A DNA stretch of 31,575 nucleotides from Pelargonium cotyledonis. Taxonomy: Eukaryota; Streptophyta; Magnoliopsida; Geraniales; Geraniaceae. The stretch is from positions 1 to 31,575 of the forward strand of contig JAYMTA010000316.1 in the NCBI GenBank assembly GCA_036897625.1. Reading direction: 5' to 3'. The stretch's first letter is position 1; every line of letters begins with the position of its first letter. The position numbers and the translations under genes are program-made. Under the pieces are notes generated by a model. That model ran no database searches, was not told the origin of the DNA, and was given only the letters and a program-made list of their open reading frames with translations. Below, piece after piece: positions 20,897-31,575 of the stretch.

Positions 20897-23800
20897 GTGA
20901 GGAGAGGAATTTTTTGACGACAGCACATTCCAAAATATCCTTTGCACTTGATACTCTCCACTTGGGTGGTATAGTTTTGTGGTTAGGGAAGATAATTTAC
21001 CGGAAAGTACATCCGCCGGAAAGTCCTGCAAAGGTGGGGTGGTGAGAATATGGGAGGGGTGGGACCTAGCTGCCATGTCCATTCCCGTACGAAGAAAGAG
21101 TATTTTAATATAAGGTCGTGCATGTGTCTTTTCATGTGAACAAACTCACACGAAAAAAACAGATGCATTGTTTCACATGTAGCGATCCGTTTCCTTATGT
21201 GAAATAATGAGCAAAGAAAACAGCAAAACTATGTCACTATTCTAAATTCTAAAATTTTGTCACTTATGTATCACATCTGATTGTTAATGTATTTTTATTT
21301 TCTATATGTGACAAAAGATTGAACACGCCAACATCTCTTCTCAAAAAGCATTATAACTTATGGTTGTCAGGGTCGCAATATTTAAGAAATTTGAAGTTTC
21401 GTATAGACGTGTCTTTATTTACTATGATATAACATGTGATGAATCTAAGAGTAATTAAGAAATAGTTGTGTAGGATTTGTTGGATATTTTGGGAATGAGT
21501 GGCACATCATTTTCTCTAGAAAATGAAAGAGATTGATGAAGGTATAGCACGCAAAGGTCTCTCCTAATTAGACCAGCCAGATCTCCACTAATTCTGGAGA
21601 TAACTTAAATTTTTAGCAATTATTAGTTTCATTGCTACTTTCACTAAAAGCTTAAATTACTATGTACTATGAACTAAAAATGACATCAACTTGTTCATAT
21701 ATATATATGAAAAAATAAATTTTATTTGATTCAAAACTTATATATATATGAGAAGTCGTATTTAATTGTTTATTTTATAATTGACCATTAGCCGCCTTTG
21801 AGCTTTACAATTCCAACTTGTATCATCACTAGCTAGCTACTACCAAATCAAGATGCAATAACTTTAAGATATGGGTGTTTTGAGATGTATGGGAATATAT
21901 AGATATATAAACAATTCATGTATTCAATCATTGGAAATTAAATTAATGAAGTCCCTCTTCTTTCTTATTATTTAAGTAATGATCATCTTAGGTTCCAATA
22001 TGAGCTTAGATATGTTTACTTTTTGGAAGGAAAAAAAAAATCTTTCATTTTATTGCACAATTGTATGTATAGTTGTATGGTGGGGTGAGTAAGTGAATTG
22101 AACAGTAAAAAAACATTATTAAACAATCAAAATGGTATTATTTTAAATAGGTTATTAAAAAGTATATCAAAACTACGAAGTTTTGATTGACTTTTCATAT
22201 AGAAAATACTAGAAAGTATAGTAAAGATAAAAGGATTTGCTATGAGCAAACCAATTAAATGGATATGTATGTGTTTAGTTTGTTTTAAAGGTCATAATTA
22301 GGAATTTAGGATATAGTATTAAGTATTTGATTATTTTATACCTTAGTAATTGGAATAGTGGAAGTATAGAGGAGGCACCAAGTTCTATTCTTCCTCAACT
22401 ATTTAGTCCACTTGTCAACATGAGATTGAATTCAAATATTAATATAAAAATAAATATATTTTATTACAAGACATGGATTGTATAATTGTGGAAAATTGAC
22501 AGTGTGTTACTATAAGGCTGCTGACTCAAAGATAATTCAATTGTCTTTCTTTTTCCCCTTTTAATTTCTTTTATTTATTTGGAGTTCGTGTCACCTTCAA
22601 ACTCGTTTAGTCTCAAAATTTTCGAAAATAAATATACTCCCTTCTATTTTAGGAGAAGAAGACTTCATACTAATTTCTTAATGGAATTTGAATTAAGAAT
22701 TTATTTCCGTATAGATTCAGTTTGAGAAAGAAAAAAACAAAGTTAAGGAACCAAATATGTTAGGCATTGGGATCATTGTGGACATAATGGTGTGATTGGG
22801 ATTGCATTTTTGGATGTCCCCTACAATATGCCTAATTTGAGGCACATTGTCTTGAGAACCCTAGCTAGCCATGCAATGCATCAATTTTTGCGGGTTTTTT
22901 TCATATCTTTTTTTATTTTGACATTCGCAAAATGTAGTTTTTCCATAGTATGAATTTTCAAGTCTCGTGACAGAGATTATTTGTAGTTTCGGAATAGAAA
23001 TGAAACGACGTTAACTTAAGTTAGAACAATGACATAATCTATCAATTGATATTTGAATATGACTCCAAGCCGAGACCTTGAATTAAGTTGAAACAAAGAT
23101 TTCTATTAGTTGATCACATGTTTGGTGGGTTAAATTCAATGTTTACCCTCACATATGCGATCGTAACTTTTACAAATTGGTAGAACAATCAACAAGCATA
23201 ACAAAGGGCAAGAATGGATGCTGAATATCAAATAAGACATGTTGCTTCCTCATATTTGAAACTTTCAACAAATTGGAAGTCTTCCAATCTGGAATATAAA
23301 TGATGCCCCCATCAATAATATTGTTTACCATTTCTATATGATCATATCACGATTCACTCAATATTCTTGTAACAACAAATCATATTCCAAACATTATTTC
23401 TCAACTTAGTTGAACATGAAAGATTCAACTAATCAACAAAGAATTCAATCTTTTTTATGAAGAAACTAGGAAAGACGTACACAACCTCGTGATGTTTGCA
23501 CGAGAGCTTGAGTTTTGCCAATCCGCGTCATTTGATAATATTGTTTTTGTTGCATGACTTGAGAATATGATGCCATTCTTGTGCAGCACACCCTCCTCAA
23601 GATATGTTACTTCTCTTCCAAAGAGACATTACCATGAAGGTGCTAGATGATTCAAACTTTAAAAGTTATGAGAAAAAGAAAAAATAACAATAATAATAGT
23701 TCTAAGCATATGATTCTGGATGTGGATTCCAAGAAATGCCCTTAATTTGATGGTATACATATATTCATTTTTAGGGGAATATCCCAATTTCATTGAGAAA

Positions 23801-24614
23801 GTTTTCATAAAAAATTGGGGATGGAAGTGAAAATTTGAAACCCACCATCTTCAAGTAATATTATTATCCTGATAGCTATATATCTACATATATTTGTTGA
23901 TGATTAGGTTTTTATGAGCATATTCTATTTGTATATATGCTGAATACTCATAGAGGTTCTATAATTTAAAAAAAATATATTGTACTCCATATGGTTTTTG
24001 ATGTGTCATATTTGTGCTATATTAGACCACAGCCAAACCTGAGGATTTTTTGCAGGTATATGCTCCTACTTTGCATCTTATTACATATTGAATGATGATC
24101 AAACCAAACACCATGGTTCGGAAAATACCCGGAAGGATTTCAATTCCTTGTAAAGTGTCGAGAACCATTAATCTTCTTGAGAGTTGGAACTTGGAAGAAA
24201 GAGAATAGATTATGGAAACGCCCGATATGAATTAATTCCATATATCCAACGTTGTCAAACTGAATCGGTTGGTTCAAATCCAACCCTGAATAGATCTGAT
24301 TCTTTATTTTGAAATGATGATAGAAGAACACTACAAATATGAAACCAAGTTAAAAAGTCAAAGAAGCTGCACAACAACTATTTACAACTTATACAGTAAA
24401 CTCTAACTGAAAATAAAATATAAATAACAAATGATTTTTGAAAATGTTAAAATGTCTGAAACACCCTTCAAACGATATTAGAATGAGAAATATTACTACC
24501 TACGTACACTACAAACCAGTGTGATATGTTGGTCGTTTTGCTAGTACGTACTATGCAAGATTAAGCTTAGATATGTAAACGTGTTATGTTCGTGCCCAAA
24601 TATGATTCATCTTT
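20897..24614. other. AT-rich region upstream of the PHO1;H1-like gene
   Basis: No gene is supported. It probably includes the distal promoter. A direct repeat, CCGGAAAGT, occurs twice at about 21000-21027. TA tracts lie near 21697-21710 and 21740-21748. A + strand stretch near 22636 (actcccttctattttaggag) resembles one end of a Stowaway-like MITE without a clear partner. A 63-codon - strand frame at 24331-24140 has protein-like composition (GLDLNQPIQFDNVGYMELIH) but I cannot assign it. Confidence 0.45.
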
Positions 24615-24626
24615 TGCATCAACTTA

Positions 24627-24853
24627 TTTTTTTTTTATCAACAATGGGACATCATACTTTAAGTAACAATGTTTCTCATTTTCCAAATGGAGCGTCGCCC
24701 TGTACCCCACCTCACAAATCTCACCCCATACCGTTGACAAGGATCCAAAATGATTTTTTTACCACTTTGTGAGCGTCACAAATCTCACCTCGAACTTGAG
24801 ATCTCAGAGGAAATTCAAAGTATTTTAACCACTTGATCCAACATATCTTGGTC
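24627..24853 (-). mobile_element. tRNA-derived SINE, family A
   Basis: On the - strand it runs from 'accaagatatgttggatcaa' through 'gagatctcaagttcgaggt' (box B region) to 'cccattgttgataaaaaaaa', with a T-run at 24627-24636. Flanking tgcatcaactta (24615-24626) and tgtatcaaatta (24854-24865) agree at 10 of 12 bases and are a likely target duplication. It is the second tailed family A copy in the window and has a short extra segment around 24735-24775. Confidence 0.65.
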
Positions 24854-24865
24854 TGTATCAAATTA

Positions 24866-26371
24866 CTTTACCATGTGAAAAATGGAAGATGTAATATTTG
24901 GATGATAAATAAAATCAACGTCGCCTAATCATAAGATTGTATAAAACTACGAACTTAATCTATGGCAAAACATCACAATTTATTATTTAATAGTGAATAA
25001 ACTAAAAAAAAGGCACCTAAACTAATTATCGATCATGTATAATAACTAATTTCATATATATTTCTCTCAAAGAATATTGAGATCATCATCTTGTAATGGT
25101 TCAAAGAATCAAGATCTTGTGGAGTGTTGGGAAAGAAGATTGTGAAGCTATTGAGTTGGATATTACAATGGTAGTGTAAAAAACAAAATGGATCCGAATG
25201 TATCGATATTGTTTTTCGAAAAAAGATGGATATATCGGAACACATATATAAGATGATGGTGCAATTTGTGTTCATAGCTCATATCCTCAGTACAAAAGAA
25301 TTGTTCCTCCAAGAATCATGCACACGTAGCTTTCTTGAGACAACCAAAAATATGTCTCTCACATGTACTAGGAATTCAAAACAGTATTGTAATAAGAATC
25401 TAAGTAGCTTTTTCACTATTATTTCCAGGATTAGAATATTGTTTTTTTGGCATCTTTAGCTTGCATTATTTTTCTTCTATATAACCATTAACACTTACAT
25501 AAAGAATAAAAATATGCATGGTATATAGAGGTTGTGATTAAAAACTATAATATATTGCTGATTCCATATATATATAAAACCATTTTATCGAATAAAGTGT
25601 ACAATCCACAGTACTCCACAACGTAAGAAATATAATATTACGTAGTTTATAAGAGAATCAAGTCGAAAATTGACGAAACTTGTTGGAAGGAACTGGGAAA
25701 TAGCAGAGATTGGAGTCAAGATTTTACGATGAAAAACAATGGCCTCATTAATCAAGAACTATAAATCTTTGACTGGTTTTTTGACAAATTTCAAGCTAAG
25801 TGTCAAACAAGTCGGCATGTGTTGAAAACTTTTAATTTTGTGCAATTAATTGTCAAAATATGCAGTAAACCAAATTCAGCTTCAAAGGGTATCTAATTTA
25901 TGCTTTTGTTGAACATAATTTATATGCCAATATCACAAAAAACGTTACTCATTAATTAGTATTAGTTTACACTTTAGACTAAATAATTTATGACCTTGAA
26001 TTTGTTGAATATGCAGTAAAATTCAGTCCAAAAATGCATCTCAGAATATATACTTTGTGGACATTGATTTTAGTTTTTTGAAGTTATATGTAGCTTCTGG
26101 CAGGAATAATATCTTACTACTAGATTAATTACCAATCTTAGTGTAGACTAAATGATCCTTGAAAAATGAAAAAAGGTCATTCACTCGTTGCAATATATAT
26201 ATGAATAAGAGAACAGAGCCATGGATGGCAAGAAACATGAGCCATGATTTTTTATTTTTTATTTTTTTTTTGGTGCAAAAGGAGAATTTTATTAGATAAA
26301 AAAAGCGGACAAAATTGGGAGAGGATTGACGCATATGTCATAATTTTATGTGTAGTACATGTGCGTCTTAA
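24866..26371. other. AT-rich intergenic stretch
   Basis: No gene is seen. Short frames at 25275-25033 (-) and 25226-25459 (+) overlap each other and carry no recognisable domain. An ATTTTTTATTTTTT-rich tract near 26247-26270 could be the tail of an old retroposon. Confidence 0.45.
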
Positions 26372-26575
26372 TTACAAATTACAATTGGTTTAGTTACAAA
26401 ATTTTATTGACCCGTGTTTTTATATGAAAATATAGTAGTTACAAACGTCATTGGTGTCGTTACAAAAATTTATCGGCGTGCATTTTTTTAGTAAATCACT
26501 TACAAATTGTATTGGTTTGGTTACAAATATTACATTGGTGCTTGTTTTTAATGTCGGAAACAAGTTTTAAGTGGT
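26372..26575. repeat. Imperfect tandem repeat, about 67-bp unit, three copies
   Basis: The unit is (A)TTACAAA-N4-ATTGGT-TNGTTACAAAA-N5-ATTGG-NGTG(C)TT and occurs from about 26372, 26440 and 26506. A further partial unit (gatttgattacaagttatcattggcgtgcatt, broken by SINE insertion) continues at about 26812-26850. The units differ by substitutions and small indels, so the array is old. I do not recognise the parent repeat. Confidence 0.55.
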
Positions 26576-26577
26576 TT

Positions 26578-26808
26578 GACCACTAAGGGAAAGGGTGGCG
26601 CAGTTGGTTAATCCAATTGTGTGAGTAAGATGAGATCTCAGGATCAATCTCCACTCAACACATCTTTGGTGTTGGTGGTGTAAGAGACCACTTTGGTGCG
26701 GTAAGGTGTCAAAGACTATAGGCTAGGGTTAAGAGACATAATCTCTTTTCTGAACACTATTAGTTCCTTGTATATAGACCTCTTTGGGTCGTTGCTTATT
26801 TTTTTTTA
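26578..26808 (+). mobile_element. tRNA-derived SINE, family B, copy 2
   Basis: It begins CCACTAAGGGAAAGGGTGGC and carries a near-consensus box A (TGGCGCAGTTGG, 26596-26607) and a degenerate box B (ggatcaatctcc). The body matches the copy at 9012-9288 in reverse: 'ggtggtgtaagagaccac', 'ctagggttaagag' and 'ctgaacactatt' occur in the same order. It is inserted within a tandem repeat, with a possible short target duplication of the form gtggtttga / ttgatttga. Confidence 0.7.
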
Positions 26809-26975
26809 ATTGATTTGATTACAAGTTATCATTGGCGTGCATTGCAGATGTATCACACATGCACTGTAACACATGAAACAAACATTTCCTTTAAAAATTA
26901 TAGTTAAATAGTTTTGTTTCTCTCTTATGTACTTGTTTTTATTTTGGCTTTAACTTCTTATTAGAGTATTAATTA

Positions 26976-27226
26976 CTCCATCCGTCCCAAAAAAAAGTGT
27001 CATATTTGTCTAATTTTTTTGTCCAAAATAAGTGTTATATTTTTATTTTTAGGTTATTATATTATTGTTTTTCTCATATTACCCTTATCACTTATGCACA
27101 TAGGCAGATATGCACATTGAGTGTATGTGAGAAAGTGAAGGTAATATTAGAAACACACTAAATTATTTGGTAATTCTTAATTTTTATAAAAGTTGATACC
27201 GATCACTCTTTTTGGAATGGAGTGAG
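26976..27226. mobile_element. Stowaway-type MITE, 251 bp
   Basis: TA (26974-26975 and 27227-27228) flanks inverted ends CTCCATCCGTCCCAAAAAAA and, reversed, CTCACTCCATTCCAAAAAGA. The interior shares blocks such as 'cacactaaattat' and 'ttctcatattaccctt' with the element at 27665-27915. It has no coding capacity. Confidence 0.75.
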
Positions 27227-27664
27227 TACATTATTCGATCCCTAGACACAATAACTTTTTGATTCACCCCCTTGTGACGCTGATCACTAACACATAATCT
27301 GTAATTTTCACGTCAGCTTGCCACTTTGACGTGGACTTGCACAATTATATTAATGAAACCATATGCAAATATTTATTCATAATATTTTTGTTAAAATAAA
27401 TTATAATTTTTTAAAAAAAGAAATATTAATCAACTCGTATTTTTTTTCAAAAGTATTATAATCAAGTCCTATGTATAACTTTAAGATGGTTCCAAACTTA
27501 TCTTATTATCATATGATTCAATGTATTGTATATAATTATGACACTCTACTATTACAATTGTATTACAATTAATAAGTATCACGTACGTATGATACGAATT
27601 CTTTTCCAAGGATATAGTGACTTCCTTAAGATATATTTATAACATGGCACCAAATATCTTAATA

Positions 27665-27915
27665 CTCACTTTGTCTTAAAATGAGTGTCTTGTTTGTCTA
27701 ATTTTTTTGTCCCAAAATGAGTGTTCTATTTCTATTTTTATGTTATTATATAGTGTTCTTCTCATATTACCTTTATTACTTATGCACATGAGCAAATCTA
27801 CACATAGGTGCACATGGGGAAAGTGGGGGTTATATTGAAAACACACTAAATTATCTTGTAATTCTTAATTTTTGCAAAATATGGAAACAATACACTCATT
27901 TTGGGACGGAGAGAG
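27665..27915. mobile_element. Stowaway-type MITE, 251 bp, second copy
   Basis: TA (27663-27664 and 27916-27917) flanks inverted ends CTCACTTTGTCTTAAAATGA and, reversed, CTCTCTCCGTCCCAAAATGA. It has the same length and orientation as the copy at 26976, with shared internal blocks (tgtctaatttttttgtcc, cttatgcacat). The two copies lie 438 bp apart. Confidence 0.8.
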
Positions 27916-27960
27916 TATAAATTAATAATCTGATTGGTAGATATCAAATGTTTAAAAGAA

Positions 27961-28041
27961 CCATCAATTGTCATCAATTGCCATCAATTGCCTTTAACAA
28001 GGAAATGGTTAATATTGAATTCTTTACCAAGGAAATGGTTA
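27961..28041. repeat. Short tandem repeats
   Basis: YCATCAATTG occurs three times in a row (27961-27990). It is followed by two copies of CTTTAMCAAGGAAATGGTTA (27992-28011 and 28022-28041) separated by 10 bp. This is local slippage or duplication, with no gene nearby. Confidence 0.65.
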
Positions 28042-28302
28042 GTTTCTTTTAGTGCAAGAGTGAGATAATTATATTAGTCTTTGTCATCTTCAAAAGTATT
28101 TAAAATACAATTGGCACGAAGCAAAACTCATTAACTCGTAATAAAAGAAAATAAAAAACTTCCAATAAGAAAAAAGAGAACAAAACTTTTTCAACAACGA
28201 AAGACATGACGCAATAGAAATAAACTAAAAAAAGAAATTACTAGAATTATATTTAAAAATAAAATAATATAAGAAAAAATTTTCTATTCGTAGTGAACAT
28301 AC

Positions 28303-30984
28303 TTTTTTCGTATAAGCAAGCGGTGCATTTTATTTCTCCAACTCGAAAGTCAAAATAAAAGTACAAGAACAAAGGGCCAAACAAACACATCAACTCAGGC
28401 ATGGTAATGAGCTTGCGACCCAAGAACTTAATTGAAAAGAGTTACAAAATGAACTATCAAATCATCTAAGTCAAGAAAAATAGAGACTCTGATTCCGCAA
28501 GAGCATCCCTTCCACACTCAGGTAAATGTGCCGAGAAACCAACTCGTTTCGGGCAAGCCAAATGTGCCAGAGCGTAATTAAACTAGAGAATCACAAACCC
28601 GCTAGTTGTGATTATTGCCACTAAAACCCGAAGACCACGAAGCAATAAGATTGTGTCAATCCGTGGGCAAAGCCAAACAACTCCTCACCAACCTAATAAA
28701 TCGTACCATACACAAAGTGACCTTGGACATGAAAGCAATAAATGAGAGCAAGTTTCTTCACAAAAGTCGCAAAGCTTGCACAACAAATTTGTACCTGATG
28801 GCAACATACGACGTTGAGCAAACACATTGGCAGTGCGGGGGTTGAATGATTAATTAATGTCGAGAAGAAGCAACCTCAATGACACGAAGTTGCTCGATAG
28901 CATCAACCACTGATCCCGCAGTCCTAGCACCCAAACTCTTGCATATATCCCATATTGTCGTGGTGGAAGAGGTAGGGGAAAGAGGTTGGTTTTTTCGACC
29001 GTCAATTGCTAGTGGCGAAGACCTTTTCTGGAACTATGGTGAAGAGCGATTTGCTGTGATGATGCGTTTTTGGGGGGTAGGTTCACCGATGTTGGCTTAA
29101 GAGTAAGAGTGCCCGCGTGCATCGTGGTGATAGAGGAAGCATGAATATTTGAAAGGAATCACTAATGTTGGAGACCTGATACAATTATGACTCATGAGGA
29201 TTATCAGACTGATTATCAGCAGGTTTATGGTTTTTTTTTTTTACTGGTGGTCTTGCTGGAGCCAAATGCCCAATAGAGGGTAGGCCTGGAAGTGAGTCAG
29301 AGATCTCAAAGTTAGCACTGTGGCGCGAGGCATATGAAGGGATTTTAAGGGAATAAGGGTCGGACGGGCTAGACGTAACGTCCTTGAAAATCGGGCCAAA
29401 TGGGTGTATTTTAGAGTCCCCACTTTTGGTAACTGGAACGTTAAAAAATTTCTTCCCGAGCTTGAGCTTGGTCACCTTTGAAATACAAGTGAAAGAGTCA
29501 ACATGCATCAAAATGTGTGGCTTATCAAGATAGTATCCGTACTCAAAAGACGGGTGTATGAAGATGAGCTAGCCAAAAGATTTGGCGATGTTGCGCAAGG
29601 AATTGACGTGACAAACTTGTAATGGGAGTCCACACACAGTTAACCAACAAGACTGCCCGCCTTTATGGTTTAGATGATTCCAATTATGAAAATAGACAAA
29701 CCATTGGGAGAGTCATGACCATTTCGACTCATTTATGGCTTGAAGAACACTTTCATCTACAAAAGACATAGCGAAGACCTGACTACCTAAGGCATACGTG
29801 CACAGTGATGTCGAAAACTCCTCTCGCTGCAATAGACTCATGAAAGAAGGACCCCGAGACCAGCGAGCGGGAAATAGCTAGAACACTCCATCGTAATGAA
29901 CGAGTGATTGAGCGGGAGGAAAACCCAAGACAATGTGATCGTTCTTCCACCATTGGAGTTGGAACAGGAGAGAACACGGAGTTGTTACGTGGATTTGGAC
30001 AAAGGAAATTGCTAGCATGGGAAGCGGCTAGAGCATGTCGTAGGGGAGGATCAACTTGTATTATAAAGTATTGTTGATGAGACTGTTGCCGATTACACCG
30101 ACATGTTGCCAATTTCACAAAGAGACGACATTCGAGAAGAGAGGTTCCATCCAAAATACCGATAACCCTATCAACCTCATCATACGATGCGAAGGAGACA
30201 AAACCGAATCTTTGGCCAAAACTATTAGGGTCTTGGGGATCACATAATCAACCATGAGTGCATGTCTACTGAAGATAGTACCCAGCCAATCGAGACTGAT
30301 AGTTGTTGGGAGGTTTCCAACATAGAGGGTAAAACAGCTAGAAAAACGGTCGGAGTGTGGGGTTTTTTTTTTTTTATCATAACGGCTGTCGAATGTAGGG
30401 TTATGACGGCGAGTGGGGGTAGGGTTTAGGCCAAGGCTTCAACGCTTCATATATAACGGTGGCCAGATGTAGGCCAAGATGGTTGGGTGCACTACGACAT
30501 GAGGCATATCCCCACACAAGGGAGAGAACCGGCGATGCTCAAGTGGCAGAGCATAAGTCGACAATGGAGGAGCAGAGGCTAGTGGTGACAGCTAGGGTTT
30601 CATCTCATGTGCAGCTTGTTGCTCAAGATGCATAATAGAGCGAGATCTAAAGGAACTACTATCGAAAATACGTCGCTTTCTATCTTCTTCAGCAAGACGC
30701 GACCGCAAATTGAGACCAGGAGCACGAAGGCGAGCTTGTCGGCGTTACTGTTAGGATTTTTTGCATCGAGTCGCCCCCTACTCGCACAGATAGAAACCTT
30801 CTGGAACTATTGGTCAAGTATTGGAAATTGTGTAGATTGTGCTGACCAGATCTTAGCTGTAGTAAAAAGAAACAATCTTTTCATTAAACATGAATAAATA
30901 TATAATGAGGTTGTACAATTTCAAAACCTGGTTTAAATAAAAAAATTTGTGTTTGACTCCTACTCGTTTTGGTATTCTTTGGGG
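28303..30984 (-). mobile_element. Decayed LINE with ORF1 and 3' end of ORF2
   Basis: On the - strand, an RNA-recognition motif of the plant LINE ORF1 type is readable near 30340-30150: RNP2-like TLYVGNLP, then, after a frameshift, RNP1-like FGFVSFASYDEVDRV. Further down (29800-29180) is the ORF1 middle, with QSCWLTVCGLPLQVCHVNSL and a 108-codon open frame (29511-29185). In-frame stops and at least two frameshifts break it. From about 28815 to 28680 comes a zf-RVT-like knuckle of ORF2: LCKLCDFCEETCSHLLLSCP followed by VW and a stop. The endonuclease and reverse transcriptase that should lie between them are absent. A 16-bp imperfect direct repeat, 13 of 16 identical (28287-28302 and 30985-31000, ttcgtagtgaacatac / ttcgtagtggactaac), and T6 at 28303 suggest the insertion limits. 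Confidence 0.65.
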
Positions 30985-31000
30985 TTCGTAGTGGACTAAC

Positions 31001-31575
31001 TAAAATAAAATAGGTAATGCAGATATGCTAAAAATGTGTTCGTAAGGAGGTCCTTCAAGATGAGCTTGTAGAAACAAAATAATAATAATAATAATCAAAT
31101 TAAATTTGTTGAATATGGATCAACGGAAAAATAAGTACTCTTTGCCTCAAGATAAGTAATATTTGTTCATAATATTTTCTCAACTTATAGCATGTGAATA
31201 GTTACATGGTTAATTGATGTAACAGTTAATCATGGGTCAATAAAGAGAAAACGACACGTATTAACATGTACAAAAATGGTGTGATCTTAGTTTAAACATT
31301 GTAATGCAAAATTATCATAAGTCGAGCATGCAAATGATAGTAACAATCATAATTAAATGCACATGTGATTATGTGAATTCATAAGTGATGTTCTTAAAAC
31401 TATTTCGAATACGTGTTGTCAAACAAAAGATCTTGGATAAGATTGTGATTCCCACAAGTCTATGCAACTTTAATTCTACGCTTTTTGAAGCTAATTCCTA
31501 TTTAAATAGTTTCTTGATTTTTTAAGATTAATTATTCTACGGGTACCTGTACTATCAATAATGGACTGAATTAGT
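31001..31575. other. AT-rich intergenic stretch to the window end
   Basis: No gene is seen. An AAT microsatellite lies at about 31077-31095. Confidence 0.5.

Noticed and set aside
20724-21720. Search for P1BS (GNATATNC) sites upstream of the PHO1;H1-like gene
   Set aside because: None of the ATAT cores there has the required outer G and C.
24140-24331. - strand frame considered as a plastid DNA insertion
   Set aside because: The peptide looks protein-like, but I could not match it to any organelle gene, so there is no basis for the claim.
26596-26660. tRNA-like box A and box B pair, considered as a tRNA gene
   Set aside because: There is no cloverleaf or anticodon arm, and the sequence continues into a SINE body shared with 9012-9288.

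Overview
The window is nuclear DNA from a flowering plant, almost certainly a eudicot. Evidence: spliced genes with GT-AG introns and plant-specific protein families, an AT-rich background, and a dense load of plant-type transposable elements (Helitron, Stowaway and Mutator-like MITEs, SINEs, LINE remains, a candidate solo LTR). I cannot name the species from the sequence.

The gene-bearing core is about 12.9-20.9 kb. On the + strand at 13088-13933 is a two-exon lysine/histidine-rich classical arabinogalactan protein that resembles Arabidopsis AGP19. On the - strand at 16532-20723 is a complete 13-exon, 803-residue SPX-EXS phosphate exporter that closely resembles Arabidopsis PHO1;H1; one of its introns uses a GC donor. 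Between them, on the - strand, are three exon-like blocks of a Zim17/DNL-type mitochondrial zinc-finger gene. It has lost one zinc-binding Cys pair through a frameshifting deletion and carries a premature stop, so I call it a pseudogene. From memory, the same three genes are adjacent in Arabidopsis (At1g68725 AGP19, At1g68730 Zim17-type zinc finger, At1g68740 PHO1;H1). The window therefore looks like a conserved microsyntenic block in which the middle gene has decayed. The three genes have no obvious joint function: AGP19 acts at the cell surface, PHO1;H1 exports phosphate, and Zim17 proteins are Hsp70 co-factors in organelles.

The left arm (1-12.9 kb) is repeat-derived and intergenic. It holds a retroposon with 15-bp target duplications and a DUF4283-like coding remnant (4231-4769), a probable solo LTR (5150-6222), a Mutator-like MITE with ~120-bp terminal inverted repeats and a 9-bp target duplication (7329-7737), members of two SINE families (9012-9288, 10309-10457, 10672-10854), and a Helitron (11162-11485) nested inside a Stowaway MITE (11031-11591).

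The right arm (20.9-31.6 kb) is also intergenic. It holds SINEs (24627-24853, 26578-26808, the latter inside a tandem repeat), two equal-length Stowaway MITEs (26976-27226, 27665-27915), and a decayed LINE (28303-30984) that keeps an RRM-type ORF1 and a 3' zinc-knuckle piece of ORF2 but lacks most of the reverse transcriptase. No rRNA, tRNA or CRISPR was seen. I found no clearly new system; the most informative items are the synteny-anchored pseudogene, the nested Helitron, the MULE-borne ACGT-motif array and the exitron-like intron of the AGP gene.
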